A stretch of 64,000 nucleotides of DNA from Taudactylus pleione (lineage: Eukaryota; Chordata; Amphibia; Anura; Myobatrachidae): contig JAUIMM010000171.1 in NCBI GenBank assembly GCA_031769625.1, forward strand, positions 434,001 through 498,000, given 5' to 3'. The notes beneath the pieces are model-generated. The model was not told the origin of the DNA and did not search any database. It saw only the letters and a program-made list of their open reading frames with translations. Position numbers and translations under genes: made by a program. Positions 1 through 10,693 of this stretch are shown one piece after another (the first letter of the stretch is position 1; each line of letters starts with the position of its first letter).

Positions 1-445
1 ACACCGCCAGTACCCCGCACTGCCGACACTGCTGTCACAGTAAGTGCACTATTGGTGTATCCAACCCACACTGTATAACACACTGTATCCATGTTGGAAG
101 CTGAACTGCCACATGTTAGTGTCACTTAGCTTACTCAGCCAGCTAGCTGGATGCAACCATTTGGCCCTAAACTAGATGAAAAAAATCAATATTGTGAGGT
201 GGTCAAAATTGTTTGAAAATTACTGGAAATAAATGTTATTGAGGTTAATAATAATGTAGGAACACAAACAGGCCGAAATTATGTGATTTTCGCTGTTTTT
301 ATGATTTTTTTTTTAGAAAAAAAAAAAAGAACCAAAACCAAAAAACAAAACATTTAAGGGCAGTTTTGACAAAACCATTCCAGATCCAAAACAAGAGGAT
401 ATACAGAACCAAAACCAAAACAGTCAGCGTACATCTCTAGTTACT
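1..445. repeat. hAT-type non-autonomous element, 3' part
   Basis: The stretch ends at about 430-440 with GTACATCTCTAG, the inverse of the TAGAGATG.. terminus seen on other hAT-type copies here (for example 35064). Upstream lie the AAAACCAAAAC-rich subterminal sequence and a block (about 198-300) that recurs at 37440-37672. The start is outside the window, so this is the 3' part of a longer element. No coding potential was recognised in it. Confidence 0.55.
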
Positions 446-601
446 ATTCCCACTTCGTGTTTAGTAACTAATGACATCAGGGTCCTGTAGCTGAAGAGGA
501 TCTAGCTGCAACCCAGATAGCAGCAATCCCTGCTGGGCATGTGTTTGCTTAACACTGTATAAGAATGGAGTAAAGAACAGAAGCAGTGAGGTATGTACTA
601 T

Positions 602-1095
602 GGGCCTGATTCAGAGGCGCTTGCAAAAAGCGAGCGCTTGCTCTGAATCAGGGCGGCCGCTTTATTTCTCTTACCTGGCCTCCTGGCCACTCACTAAGCT
701 GTGGGTGACCACCCACAGCTTATGTGAGTGGCCAGGTGATGGTCGCGATGGTCATGACCATCGCAACCATCGGGATTGCGACAAGACTCTTGTGGTAGGG
801 TCTCGTTCCTGCAAGCCCCAGTAAGCTTCCTCCTCTAATAGAGAAGGAAGCTCACTACTGACATCAGTAGGGCCGCCCACAAATGGCAGGTGTTCCTTCA
901 GGAACACCTCAGTTTGACCAGCCACCCCCTCCCCACCTACAAAACAGGGCGAGCTGTCAATCAACAATGACAGCCGCCCCGTTTGTAGCGAGCGCTGGTG
1001 CGAGTGAATTTCTCACTCGCTTCGGGGCTTGCGCACGCTGCACATGCGCAATGCCCCGCCATCGACTTGCTTGTGAGCGGATCTGAATCAGGCCC
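602..1095. repeat. MITE, GGGCCTGATTCAGAG family, complete copy
   Basis: The element begins GGGCCTGATTCAGAG and ends CTGAATCAGGCCC, giving terminal inverted repeats around a GC-rich body of about 490 bp. The same termini recur at 2240, 15560, 11549 and 51375. The short open frames inside it, on both strands, are by-products of the GC-rich palindromic sequence. The superfamily is not certain because no target duplication could be fixed. Confidence 0.8.
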
Positions 1096-2239
1096 TATGT
1101 TGGATATACATGCACACCTGTATTTAATATGTCTGACTTGTTAGAGGATAAAGTTTAGGGAAAATTAGTTTGCACATTTATTTTTGACCAAATTTGCCAA
1201 CTCACAATACATATTATTGACACCACCAATTGTATTAGAACTTTTTTGTTGCTGGTGGTATTTGGGTATTATAATGTGAATTCCTCCTCCTCTGTGTGTA
1301 ACTAGCCAAGCATAGTGTATGTAGTGTTGTATGATAGTAATTCCCATGTGCGGCATGGATGCAATGTGTACTACATCTGTAGTGCTAAACTCATTTCATT
1401 ATAATAATTAGTTGTTGTATGCATTGCTGGAAGGGAGTGATTAAGAGTCCCTATGCCTGCATTTGGGTGGAGTCTGACTTTGTAGTGACTATTTGTGTGT
1501 GGTCATGTCTGTAATGTACATAGGGCGGCCAGATGGAGAAAATTTAGCAGCATTTTATATTATATTTGTTTTTCATCCTTTAATTTGTTTCTTGTTTTAT
1601 AACTTCAGAATATTTGCAGTGGTTTGTCTGTTTATAGTACAGGGAATAACAGGATGAATAGGGTCCTGCAAGCTATTCTCACGGCAAACTCGTGTTGTAT
1701 GATGGTCTCTGTAGTCTTAGTAAGGTTTAGGACTCTGTAGCAGTAAGCTCCTAAGCCTATGCCAAACTGCAACTCCCAGCAGCACACGGGTTACTGTTGT
1801 CTTCCTTTCCCGGTGCTAGTTGGATAAATTGTCTGTACAGGGATACGCTATTCGCTGCATGTGTTCCCGGAGTTGTGCGGTAGTGCCAAAGCAGATTTAG
1901 ACCTTTTGGTGCCCTAAGCAAGATACCAATTTGGGGCCCCCCTTCTTACAATCCATAACACTATTTTTTTCATTCCTGATTTATTCCCTTACATTATTTT
2001 TCATTTTTCCTCCTTATATTCAACTTTTTATAACTTTAAACATTACTATAATCACAAACATTAAAAAGGAACATAAAATCACAGTGCAAATAAAATACAA
2101 AATATTTTATTAAAACTTTGAACATCTTATATCAGAGAAAATGCAAACAATGTATGTAATACAAAACAATGTTCAGTATGTGAACCTTTAACGCCTACTA
2201 GAAAAGTTAGTGCAAACAATGTTGTAAACATAAAACACA
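1096..2239. other. Non-coding stretch, no recognisable feature
   Basis: AT-rich DNA without a convincing coding frame. About 1895-1950 holds a segment (cttttggtgccctaagcaag, then a run of Cs) that looks like a degenerate MITE end, but no partner end was found. Nothing else is supported. Confidence 0.4.
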
Positions 2240-2812
2240 GGGCCTGATTCAGAGCCGCTCGTAAGCAGCAGCTCGTTCGTTCCGAGCGATGTTTGCACAA
2301 CTGCGCATGCGTACGGATCGTAATACGCATGCGCGAACCAGTCAGTGCTGCCGAAAATCGTTTTTTCGCTAAATAGCAAATGCCTGCTATTTTGAGTGAC
2401 AGGAGAAGGTGTATGTGGGTGGTAACAGGGGAGGGTGCTTGAAAACGTGGAGATCCAAAACGCAGGCGTGCTTAAAAGTCAAAACGGGCGTTTTATGGGT
2501 GTGCATAATTAATACAGTAGCGTCATTGACCACGTCACTGGGTTATTTTTTCGTCCGAACTGCTCGCAAGATTGCGGTAGGAAAAACCAACCACAAGAAT
2601 AGCGAGCAGTTCATACGCTGGTCGATGTACTCAATTAATCTAATAAATAGCGGACATGACGTAGGATGCGAGCGGCCGGGGGGCGTAGTTTTCCAAAAAA
2701 CGACCGCATGTTTGGTTCGCTCGTTCACACCTAGAGGCGTGAACAGACCGCAAAGAGTGAACGGTTCATTTGAATAGCCACCCCTTTTTTCTGAACGAGC
2801 GAGCGCAAATGA
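2240..2812. repeat. MITE, GGGCCTGATTCAGAG family, right end missing
   Basis: Starts with GGGCCTGATTCAGAGCCGCTCG and runs parallel to the complete copy at 15560-16158, sharing the motif TGCGCATGCGTACG and the segment around ACCACGTCACTGGGTTATTTT. It stops near GAGCGCAAAT without the closing CTCTGAATCAGGCCC, so the right terminus has been lost. Open frames inside are not genes. Confidence 0.75.
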
Positions 2813-3100
2813 GGTCAACAGTGCACATAATTTAAAAAATAATTGCTTAGCTTTCAATGCTTTATATCAAAAGTGCAAACAATGTTAACCAAAACCTTTT
2901 TTTTGTAATATTTAACGCTTGACATAAAACACACTTCAAAAAATCCTTGACAAATTAATTTATATTAACGCCTGATATCAGACGAAGTGTAAATAATGTC
3001 ATACAAATTATCCCAGATCACTATAGAGTCAAAATCAATTTATTTTCACAAATATAGTATCCCTTTAGCTTTAGAATTATTGCTACAGTGTTATTTTGCA

Positions 3101-3816
3101 TGCTTTTTTTTAGCAAAAGCATCCACTAGGTCATTGAAGTCCAAGGGGTAAATTTATTAAAGTGAGAGTTTTTAGAAGTGAGTTTTAACAGTGATGTTGC
3201 CCATAGCAACCAATCCGATTCTACTTAACAATTAACTAGTACCTTCTAGAAGATAATAGCTAGAATCTGATTGGTTGCTATGGGCAACATCACTTTTAAA
3301 ACTCACTTCTAAAAACTCTCACTTAAGTAAATTTACCCCAAATTGTTTGAATAGACCTGATTCTACAGCTAGCAAAGATACTGCTGATAGACGATCTTGA
3401 CCCATGGTGGTTCTGCTTTCATTTTTAATTAGTTTTAGACAGGAAAATGACCTCTCTCTACTTGCATTAGCAATAGGCATACATAAAAAACTGTGTAGCA
3501 TATTTTCTGTATTGTGGAATGTATCCAGGAGATCATGGACAATTATATACTATCTCATTGCCACTGGGTTATCCTCCTGAGGTAACATTGAAGAAAATTG
3601 GATAAATTATTTAGTAAAACTCTCATCAAGGTTATCTGGATAATTTATTTGCAGATTATCTCCCAAACTGCGCAGCTCATTTAGGGGTATTCCAGCTGAT
3701 GGATTTTAGAATTGCAAATCACCTACTGATGTTTTCATAGTACTTGTTTCATTTCTTCAACTCCATAAGAAGACAATCTAAATGTATTATTATATTGATG
3801 GTATTGAAAATGGATA
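3101..3816 (-). pseudogene. hAT transposase (ZMYM1-like), C-terminal part, broken
   Basis: Read on the minus strand, 3319-3501 encodes the hAT C-terminal dimerisation segment: ANASRERSFSCLKLIKNESR followed by a TTMGQDRLSAVSLLAVES-type stretch, the pattern of ZMYM1-like and related hAT transposases. A further piece of the C-terminus (DFNDLVDAFAKKKA) lies at 3101-3144, on the far side of the MITE at 3145-3339. Upstream, 3500-3816 gives degenerate sequence ending in an FNTINIIIHLDCLLMELKK stretch, and the frame then runs into the DIRS element. The N-terminal side resumes at 9349. Several stops and frameshifts make it a pseudogene. Domain identity is from recognised motifs; the exact family is inference. 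Confidence 0.8.
3145..3339. repeat. Palindromic MITE inside hAT transposase
   Basis: About 195 bp with near-perfect inverted arms: GGGGTAAATTTATTAAAGTG at the left and its inverse ending TAAATTTACCCC at the right. The arms carry the shared core GCCCATAGCAACCAATC and its inverse GATTGGTTGCTATGGGC. The same core is present at 13604-13775 and 27630-27787. The hAT reading frame (minus strand) continues on both sides, so this is a clean insertion into the transposase gene. Confidence 0.85.
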
Positions 3817-3959
3817 TTTCTTCTTCGGGGTCCATGGGGTCCACAGCCATTACATCGGGGTATGAATCCTGGTCACCAAACAGTTAATGCAAATGAGCTC
3901 TCTGCTCCCAGGATGCACCGGGTCCCTCCGCATATACCCCACCCCCCGCCTCAGGTAGC
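3817..3959 (+). repeat. DIRS left inverted terminal repeat
   Basis: About 143 bp starting TTTCTTCTTCGGGGTCC and running to GCCTCAGGTAG. It is the inverse of 9170-9312 with only scattered mismatches (for example TACATCGGGG against TACATTGGGG). Its outermost ~44 bases are also represented, inverted, in the internal complementary region at 8921-8964. Confidence 0.88.
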
Positions 3960-4852
3960 CACTTCTTCCTGTTTGGTGTGTACACCACTTAGACAGTGGG
4001 ACTGCAGGAGCAGTCCTGCAGATGAGTAAACCCCCCCCCCAAAAAAAGGGAGTTTACTCTCTATCTCAGCGGGTGGTCTGAGCTGTCCTAGAAGCAGCCT
4101 CACGCCTGATCAGAGATGCACCGCCCACGTGCTGCAACTACCTCCTCCGGAGCTGCACCACTAGCCTTGGTATGTCCATGGCTAGAGCTTTGGCAGGGGC
4201 TCACATGCCCTGGACCGCCCCCGGATCAAGGGGATGGGAGGCAAGTGGGTGGGACCACATGGCGGTCCGGCCTCCGGTTGTGAGCCTGGCTGGAGGCGTG
4301 CTGCAGTCAGGAGGTATATAGCTTGTTTCCTGCACTAGACCACCGGGATATGATGTTCCTGACCAGCCGGGGCTTGTGGCAGTGGCCAGGTCAGTTTACC
4401 GGGCAGGTCCAAGCAGCATAGGGGAGGTACGCTTCTTCGGCTGCCCCTCCCCCAATCCACACGCTAGTTCAGTACTCTGGCGCAGTGATTGTGGGTTGCT
4501 CCTCCCAGCCTCCATATAAAGCAGCCAGTGTGTATGTCAGTTGCTCTCTAATCGCTGCTGCTGCAGGATGCTGGGAAGTCTCCCTGTATACCTTTCCTAC
4601 TGCTGGTTCAGATTTTACAGGGCTCTATCCTACCTAAGCCTAGGCTGATTGTTGGTAGTAAGAGCTTATATGCGTATGACTCATAGAAGTGTTTATGCAT
4701 TACTTGTGATTGTTGTCTATGGATACTGTTTCTTCTGTAAAAGAACTGTAATTCCTATATACTGTCACTGTCTCTCCCCTTCCCTTGCTACAGGTGTGTG
4801 GGTTGAGAGTAGAAAGCAGCACATATACACTCAGAACCTTGGCATAGTTGAC
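3960..4852 (+). other. DIRS 5' untranslated region
   Basis: Sequence between the left terminal repeat and the first good ATG (4853). It contains a C-run and A-run (about 4028-4047) and short GC-rich stretches. An open frame extends upstream of 4853 to about 4649, but only the part after the ATG has the gag-like composition. No promoter could be fixed. Confidence 0.5.
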
Positions 4853-6165
4853 ATGTCTAAGGAGTCTGAGGGTCAGGCGGGAGCCCCGTTGCTGATATCC
4901 TGTATAGCCTGCAAGGCAGGCTTGTCCCCACAGGACTTTCTACAAAATGGGCTTTGTAGGAACTGTTTTGGACAGCCACCACACCAATTAAGTCTGCCTG
5001 TTATAGGCTCTGAGCCTACTTGGGCATCATTTTCTCAAGTTATGGCTCAGGTGGCGGAGCGGCTGGCTGCCCTGGTACCACTGGATTGGGGTTTGCCTCA
5101 GCAGATGTATCCTATGCCCATGATGTGGCCGCCTTGGATGGACCCAGGTGCGGGTAAGGTTATGGCATCATCCTCGGGGGTTTTTAAGCCTCCTCAGGCT
5201 GTCAAATCAAAGCAGCCTAAATCTAGGCACCATTTGCCTTCTCACATGGATGACTACTCCAGTGCCTCCCCCGAGGAGGAACAGGCACAGGACTCTTCAC
5301 AGGAGTCTAGCTCTGAGGAGGGTGGTGATCATTTCCCAGTAGCCGATGTCCCCTTTCTGATAAGTGCTGTAAAATTGATGTTAAATATCGAGGAAGGGGA
5401 TCCTCCGCTTAGGAAGGCCCCCCTGTTCAAGTGCAAGAAGGTGGTTAAGGCAGAATTCCCAAAGTCTGAACATTTATCAGAACTTATGGAGGAAGCGTGG
5501 GTCTGTCCGGATAAGAAAAGCCATCCTTCTAAAAGAATGGCAGTTCTATATCCTTTTCCATCAGAGGACTGTGCCAGGTGGGAGAATCCACCATCAGTTG
5601 TGGCGCAGCTGATTAAACGTACCACTCTGATAATCCCAGCGGCTTCGCTGAAGGAAGCCACGGATAGGAGACTGGAGAGTTGCCTCAAATCAATCTACTC
5701 ACTGGCAGGAACAGCCACCCGTCCAGCTATGGTCACTGCCTGAGTAGCAAGAGCTATTGAGGAGTGGGCCAAAACTTAGCAGAGTCTTTACCAGATGCCT
5801 CTAAGGAGCAACTGGATATGATCTCCTTTATTAGAGAAGGGGCATCTTATTTGGGAGATGCTGCCTTGGATGCAGGGATCCTGTCCTCCAGGGTTTCAGC
5901 GGAGTCCGTGGTGGCACATAGGATTCTCTGGTTAAAGGCAGATGCCAGGTCCAAAAAGGCCCTAGAATCCCTTCTATTCACAGGGGGTGTTCTTTTTGGT
6001 CCAGAATTGGACAAAATTGTAGCCTCCATGGCAGCCTCAAAGACAGCAGGTTTGCCATCAGCAACCTCATCTAAACTGAGATTTCCACCAAAAAAGGAAG
6101 GACCCAGGAAGCCCTGGCAGAACAAACGTCCAGGATCTAGGGTCCAGGATAAACCAGTGGCCTGA
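4853..6165 (+). pseudogene. DIRS gag-like ORF1, with stop and frameshift
   Basis: The first good ATG (4853) opens a protein beginning MSKESEGQAG. A Cys-rich segment follows (SCIACKAGLSPQDFLQNGLCRNCFG), then an acidic Ser/Glu-rich linker, then a helical domain typical of DIRS ORF1 and of the related C-terminal domain of LAP2-alpha (SLPDASKEQLDMISF, SVVAHRILWLKA). A TGA at 5741-5743 interrupts where the family normally reads through, and a one-base shift near 5770 puts the second half in another frame (open 5764-6165). It ends with a basic Pro/Lys tail. The likely role is a structural protein of the particle. The LAP2-alpha relation is established knowledge; the assignment here rests on motif recognition. 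Confidence 0.8.
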
Positions 6166-6196
6166 TGGGATAGGCCTCCCTCTGGGGGATCCCAGG

Positions 6197-7895
6197 GTAG
6201 GGGGCCGACTACTTTGGTTCTCGGAGCTCTGGCACCTCACGACGGAGGCTGTCTGGGTTAGAGGAGTTGTCTCCCGAGGGTATGCCCTGATGTTTTGGAT
6301 GACTCCTCCTCAAAGGTTTTTTCGTGTAAACCCACAGGAGGGTTCAGAAAGAGCTTTGGCCCTTCAAAAAGCAATTCTTGCCTTACTAGCATCGGAAGTA
6401 GTGATTCTGGTGCCAGAGAATCAGTTCCGAGAGGGGTTCAAAAACCGAACAGGTCATACCAGCCTATTCTGAATCTGAGAGAGCTCAACAAATTTGTTTG
6501 AGCCCCCGGGTTCAGAATGGAAAAATTGTGATCGATTGTGTTGGCAATGGAGTAGGGGGACTATATGGTATCCTTAGATATACAGGATGCATACCTCCAT
6601 ATACCAATCAAACAGGCTTGGATGACCTCCTGTTGCTAGGGCAGTCCCCGCAGCAGTTACAGGATCATTTGAGGCTGACAGTATCATGCATGTACAGTCA
6701 TGGCTGGATCATAAACTGGCAAAAGTCGTCAATCTGTCCGGTACAACAGATGTGTCATTTGGGAGCAAGATTAAACTCCGTTGTGCAGAAAATATATCTG
6801 CCGGAGGAGAAGATTCTTGCCTTACAATCATGAATACGCAGGTTGCTTCGCACCAGGCAGATATCCGTTCTAGTGGCCATGCAAGTCTTGGGGTCGATGG
6901 TGGCCACCTTCAGGATGGTGGAATACGCTCAATTCCACTCCAGGCCACTGCAGCAATTAATTCTGTCTCTCTGGGACAAGGATCATCACAAGATCAGGTA
7001 TCAGTTGCTGCGTTTCTCTCCAGAGGTGCGGTTGTCCCTGTCCTGGTGGTTGCAGACAAACCATCTCAGGCAGGGTCACCCCTTTTGGGTGTCGAATTGG
7101 ACATTGCTCAAAACCGATGCCAGTCTTCAAGGTTGGGGGTGATGACAGGGTCACACACTTTCCAAGGAAAGTGGTCAGTGGCAGAAAGCCAGCTACCGAT
7201 AAACATCCTGGAACTAAGAGCTATATTCAAAGCTTTAGTTCAGGCTCAGGAAATCTTAAAGGGTAGGCCGGTGCAGATACAGTCGGACAATCGTACCACA
7301 GTTGCCTACCTAAATCATCAAGGTGGCACAAGGAGTCGGGCTGCCTTGGCAGAGGTATCAAAAATATTGGTCTGGGCTGAGACTCATCTTCCCACGATAT
7401 CTGCCGTGTTCATTCCAGGGATCCTGAATTGGGAGGCCGACTTTCTCATTCAGCTGGAGTTAAATGCAGGAGAGTGGGCCCTATATCTACAGGTTTTTTG
7501 GAACCTTGTGGACAGGTGGGGTCTACCAGAAATAGATCTGATGGTGTCAAGAAGGAACAACAAGGTTACCAGGTACGGATCCTGGACAAGAGATCCGAGA
7601 GCTGAGTTTGTAGACGCACTGACAGTAAAGTGGCATTACAATCTGGTATATATATTCCCCCCCCGTTTGCTATTCCTCCCAGAGTTGTCAGAAAGATCAA
7701 ACAAGAGGGCAGCACCGTGATATTAATAGCTCCGGCATGGCTGAGATGGCGCTGGTTCACAGATCTACGGTCTCTCTCCATAGACACTCCATGGTGTCTG
7801 CCATTGAGACCAGATCTGTTGTTACAGGGTCCCTGCTGGTACCCGGATCTTCATCGGCTATCTTTGATGGCATGGCTCTTGAGGCCTCCGTCTTG
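6197..7895 (+). pseudogene. DIRS reverse transcriptase-RNase H, internally deleted
   Basis: The RT begins with FRVNPQEGSERALALQKAI and, after a frameshift near 6425, YQPILNLRELNKFV. Motif A is readable at about 6563-6607 (MVSLDIQDAYLHIPI). It is followed directly by LDDLLLLGQSPQQLQDHL of motif C (about 6620), so the palm segment between them is missing. RNase H follows in two frames: SLSWWLQTN and LKTDASLQGWG near 7045-7142, then NILELRAIFKALVQAQ and IQSDNRTTVAYLNHQGG (7200-7325). The downstream segment (LPEIDLMVSRRNNKVTR, then WHYNLVYIFPP) is the extension normally found between RNase H and recombinase in DIRS elements. The deletion alone would abolish RT activity. Confidence 0.85.
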
Positions 7896-8850
7896 AGGAA
7901 GAAGGGGTTTTCCGAGTCTGTTATATGGACAATGCTGAAGGCACGGAAACCATCCTCAGCCCATATATCCTATAGAATTTGGCATACTTTTTCTCAGTGG
8001 TGTGAACTGAAAGGGTATAACCCACAGAAAGTTCTGATATCCAGAGTGCTTGATTTTCTTCAAAGCGGTCTGGAAAAAGGGCTCCGCCTGGCCTCTTTGA
8101 GGGTACAGGTGTCTGCTCTTTCAGTCTGGTTCCAACATAAAATTGCTCTGAGACCTTTTTTCAGGGGGTGTTGAGGATTCAGCCTCCCTTTGTTCCCTTG
8201 GTTATTCCATGGGACTTGACTCTAGTTCTGAAGGTTTTACAGGCTCCTCAGTTCGAGCCTTTAAATTCAATAGATATCAAGTGGCTAACAGCAAAGACAG
8301 TGTTTCTTCTTGCTATGGCATCTGCATGCAGAGTGTCAGATTTATCTGCACTTTCCTTCCATGAGCCATTCTTGGTATTTCATCAAAATAGAGCAGTACT
8401 ACGTACTAGGCAGGGTTACCTTCAGAAAGTAGTGTCTAAATTTCATATTAATGAAGAAATAGTAGTTCCAGCATTTCAGGGCACTAGTCTCTCACCAGGT
8501 GTGGCTTCCCTGGATGTGGTCCGTGCGTTGAGAATTTATGTGAGACGCACGAGCAAATGGAGGAAGTCTGATTCACTTTTTGTGCTATATGGTTGTCATA
8601 AGTGTGGCTGGCCAGCCAATAAACAGACACTGGCCAGGTGGATTCGCATGGCACTTTCATTGGCTTATACACAGGCTGGCTGGTGCCGGATTCAGTAATG
8701 GCACATTCTACTAGGCGGTAGGTCCATCATGGGCGGCCTACCGGGGTGCTCCTGCTGAGAAATTATGCAGGGCAGCCACATGGTCTTCCATCCATACCTT
8801 TTCTCAAATTTTATTCCTTTGACACTTTTGCCTCTCAGGATGCCTCCTGC
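7853..8850 (+). pseudogene. DIRS tyrosine recombinase, frameshifted
   Basis: The N-terminal, SAM-like part is open to 8174 (KGFSESVIWTMLKARKPSS, SYRIWHTFSQWCELKGYNP). The catalytic part continues in an overlapping frame from 8168. The first catalytic Arg is in ASACRVSDLSALSF (about 8318-8360), and PANKQTLARWIRMALSLAY precedes box II. The His-x-x-Arg pair is readable as AHSTR at 8701-8715, followed by a stop and then RGAPAEKLCRAATWSS at about 8740-8790. The nucleophile Tyr is probably the one in KFYSFDTFAS near 8807-8836, in another frame. Tyrosine recombinases of this type integrate the circular DIRS cDNA. At least two lesions lie between the His/Arg box and the Tyr. Confidence 0.85.
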
Positions 8851-8920
8851 AGGCGTAGGATTCTCCTCTCTTCCGAGAGTTAGGAGCATCCCTGCCCGTA
8901 GGGTTAGTCCTTTGGGATAT

Positions 8921-9030
8921 CCCCAACGTAATGGCTGTGGACCCCATGGACCCCGAAGAAGAAAATAAGTGTTATGGTATGACATACCTTTGTTAACTCT
9001 TTTTCTTCGAGGTCCATGGGGTTCACAGGA
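8921..9030 (+). repeat. DIRS internal complementary region
   Basis: Positions 8921-8964 are the inverse of the left terminus (3817-3860). Directly adjoining, 8960-9023 is the inverse of the outer end of the right terminal repeat (9287-9348), including GACATACCTTTGTTAACTCT. This head-to-head joining of the two element ends is the hallmark of the DIRS internal complementary region. It is thought to template completion and circularisation of the cDNA. Confidence 0.85.
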
Positions 9031-9169
9031 CACCCACCCAGATGCACCTGTAGTTCCGGGGGGGGGTTCTGGGAAAATGTCTTCACTGGAGAGTCTGGAC
9101 TCATGAATGTTTTTTTTCTTTATTACCCTTTGTTTTGTCTCTGCCTGCTTGAGCTTGGTAATGAACTGA
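9031..9169 (+). other. DIRS spacer between internal complementary region and right repeat
   Basis: Short non-coding spacer with a G-run (9058-9066) and T-rich sequence. No coding content. Confidence 0.5.
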
Positions 9170-9348
9170 CTACCTGAGGCAGGGGGTGGGGTATATGAGG
9201 AGGGACCTGGTGCATCCTGGGAGCAGAGAGCTCATTTGTATTAACTGTTTGGTGACCAGGATTCATACCCCAATGTAATGGCTGTGGACCCCATGGACCT
9301 TGAAGAAAAAGAGTTAACAAAGGTATGTCATAACATAACTTATTTTCT
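9170..9348 (+). repeat. DIRS right inverted terminal repeat
   Basis: Positions 9170-9312 are the inverse of the left repeat. A further ~36 bases (9313-9348, ending ACTTATTTTCT) are unique to the right end, as expected for DIRS elements whose two repeats differ in outer length. That outer extension is represented in the internal complementary region. The end of the element is placed where that match stops. Confidence 0.85.
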
Positions 9349-9959
9349 CTTGCTGAAAAATGCGGTTCATCGCTGGTCTCTTCCTCATCATTGAAATGTT
9401 TCTGTATTTTTTAGCGCTTTCCTTCACCTGGATAAAGATGGTAGGATGTAATTTGTTTAGCTTCAATTTCAAATTTGTCAAAAGAATCTCTAGTTGTTTG
9501 TATATATTTCTCTAGTGAACTGTAGAGATTCACAACTTCATTGATGCAAACATTTGTTTTTTTGCATCCAATCTCTCAAGAATTTTTCCCCATACAACAA
9601 CCAAGATAGCTGTTTCAAAAGCATTAAGTTGCTCTTACAGAGCTTTTGCTTCCCCTCGAGCATTTGTAGGCTGTCCTTCAATTCATTAAGTGCATCACCA
9701 ACATACTTGTAGCCTCTTCTTCATGCTTTTGTAGCATCAGCACAAGCTGACCATCTTGTGCTTGACAATCTTTTATGGGTAAGGTGTCCAGGTGCTTGGC
9801 TGCGATGTTCAGTGTGTATTTCCCATCGATGAATTGATGAAGGAAAAAAAGTGTAAAGGCACTCTAAAAACTAAAGAATCAGCAGCACATTCTCCCACTA
9901 GATTGCTTGTAAGCCATTGTATTTGCCAGACATATTGCTGGCATTGTCATAGCTTTGAC
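9349..9959 (-). pseudogene. hAT transposase (ZMYM1-like), central part, broken
   Basis: Continuation of the gene at 3101-3816, interrupted by the DIRS element. On the minus strand the order from the right is: GQSYDNASNMSGKYNG (about 9910-9957), the conserved catalytic-core motif of ZMYM1-type hAT transposases; a STRWSACADATKA-like segment (about 9737-9775); a degenerate ETAILVVVWGKILERLDAKK stretch (about 9560-9620); then RDSFDKFEIEAKQITSY and HLYPGEGKR (about 9420-9500). The frames change several times. The N-terminal part is not present to the right, where an unrelated 240-bp repeat begins at 9960. Confidence 0.8.
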
Positions 9960-10200
9960 TATTTTGGGGAAAGGGGGCCTGGACTGCACACCATAGCTCT
10001 TTCTAATGGGATGTGTTACTTAGCTGAGACTTATTACAACATAGAAAAAAAGAGAAACCAGATGCACCATACAACCATTAATAATTATGCATAATATGCA
10101 AGGTTTTTGGCATAAATTTGTCCAAAGTTATGAGCTTACCCACCGTCATCAAGGTAAACTCATTGGGTAAGTCCCTAACACTATGGGGGTTCATGTCTGG
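9960..10200 (+). repeat. 240-bp direct repeat, copy 1
   Basis: Runs from TATTTTGGGGAAAGGGGGCC to GGGGTTCATGTCTGG and is closely matched, with a few substitutions and small indels, by 10694-10930. It starts exactly where recognisable hAT sequence stops. No coding frame was identified and the family is unknown to me. Confidence 0.8.
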
Positions 10201-10647
10201 TGTGTGGGGCACCCCCAAACCACCCCATCCAAACCAGCCAAGGGCACCACACAAAATAAAATAAAAAAATAGCAGTGAAGTGTTGTAGCGTTAGGTGAGT
10301 AAAGGTGACTGCTTGGTGTTGAAGGTGTTAGAAAAAATGAAAAATAAGTGTGTTAAAATGTAACATAAACAAACAGAGTGATATAAAGTGTTAAAAATAA
10401 GTGTTAAGTGGTGATGCCTCAAAGAGGTTCAGCCAGAGCAATTCAAGGGGCCCCACGCCCCAAATTTCACCCCAAAGCTGACTAGCAACATAGTGCTTAA
10501 TAAATGTAGGTCTTACCTGTGGCTTTGTTATATAGACTGTGTAGTCAGTAAATGATGGGTCCCTAATTAAAAACATCAGAGACAGGTGGGCGGGGTGCTA
10601 GTCCAGATTGAAGGAGTCTTGGCCTTCATGTGTGTATATATATATAT

Positions 10648-10681
<34 letters not shown>

Positions 10682-10693
10682 TGATATATTGAA
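10201..10693. other. Spacer between 240-bp repeats, with microsatellite
   Basis: AT-rich DNA. About 10438-10470 (CAAGGGGCCCCACGCCCC) is inverted relative to 10977-11010. An AT/CA microsatellite (TATATA.. then ACACAC) lies at about 10629-10681. No gene was seen. Confidence 0.6.

Larger units (their letters stand above)
3817..9348 (+). mobile_element. DIRS-type tyrosine-recombinase retrotransposon
   Basis: A 5.5-kb element with the full DIRS layout: left inverted terminal repeat, gag-like gene, reverse transcriptase-RNase H, tyrosine recombinase, internal complementary region, and right inverted terminal repeat. DIRS elements use a tyrosine recombinase instead of an integrase and leave no target duplication; none is seen here. 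It sits inside a hAT transposase remnant whose frame continues on both sides. All coding parts are damaged (gag stop and frameshift, RT core deletion, recombinase frameshifts), so it is dead as it stands although its ends are well preserved. Confidence 0.9.

Noticed and set aside
2409..2777. 122-residue frame shared with 15772-16023
   Set aside because: The two are the interior of the same MITE family; similarity is at DNA level and the frames do not stay aligned.
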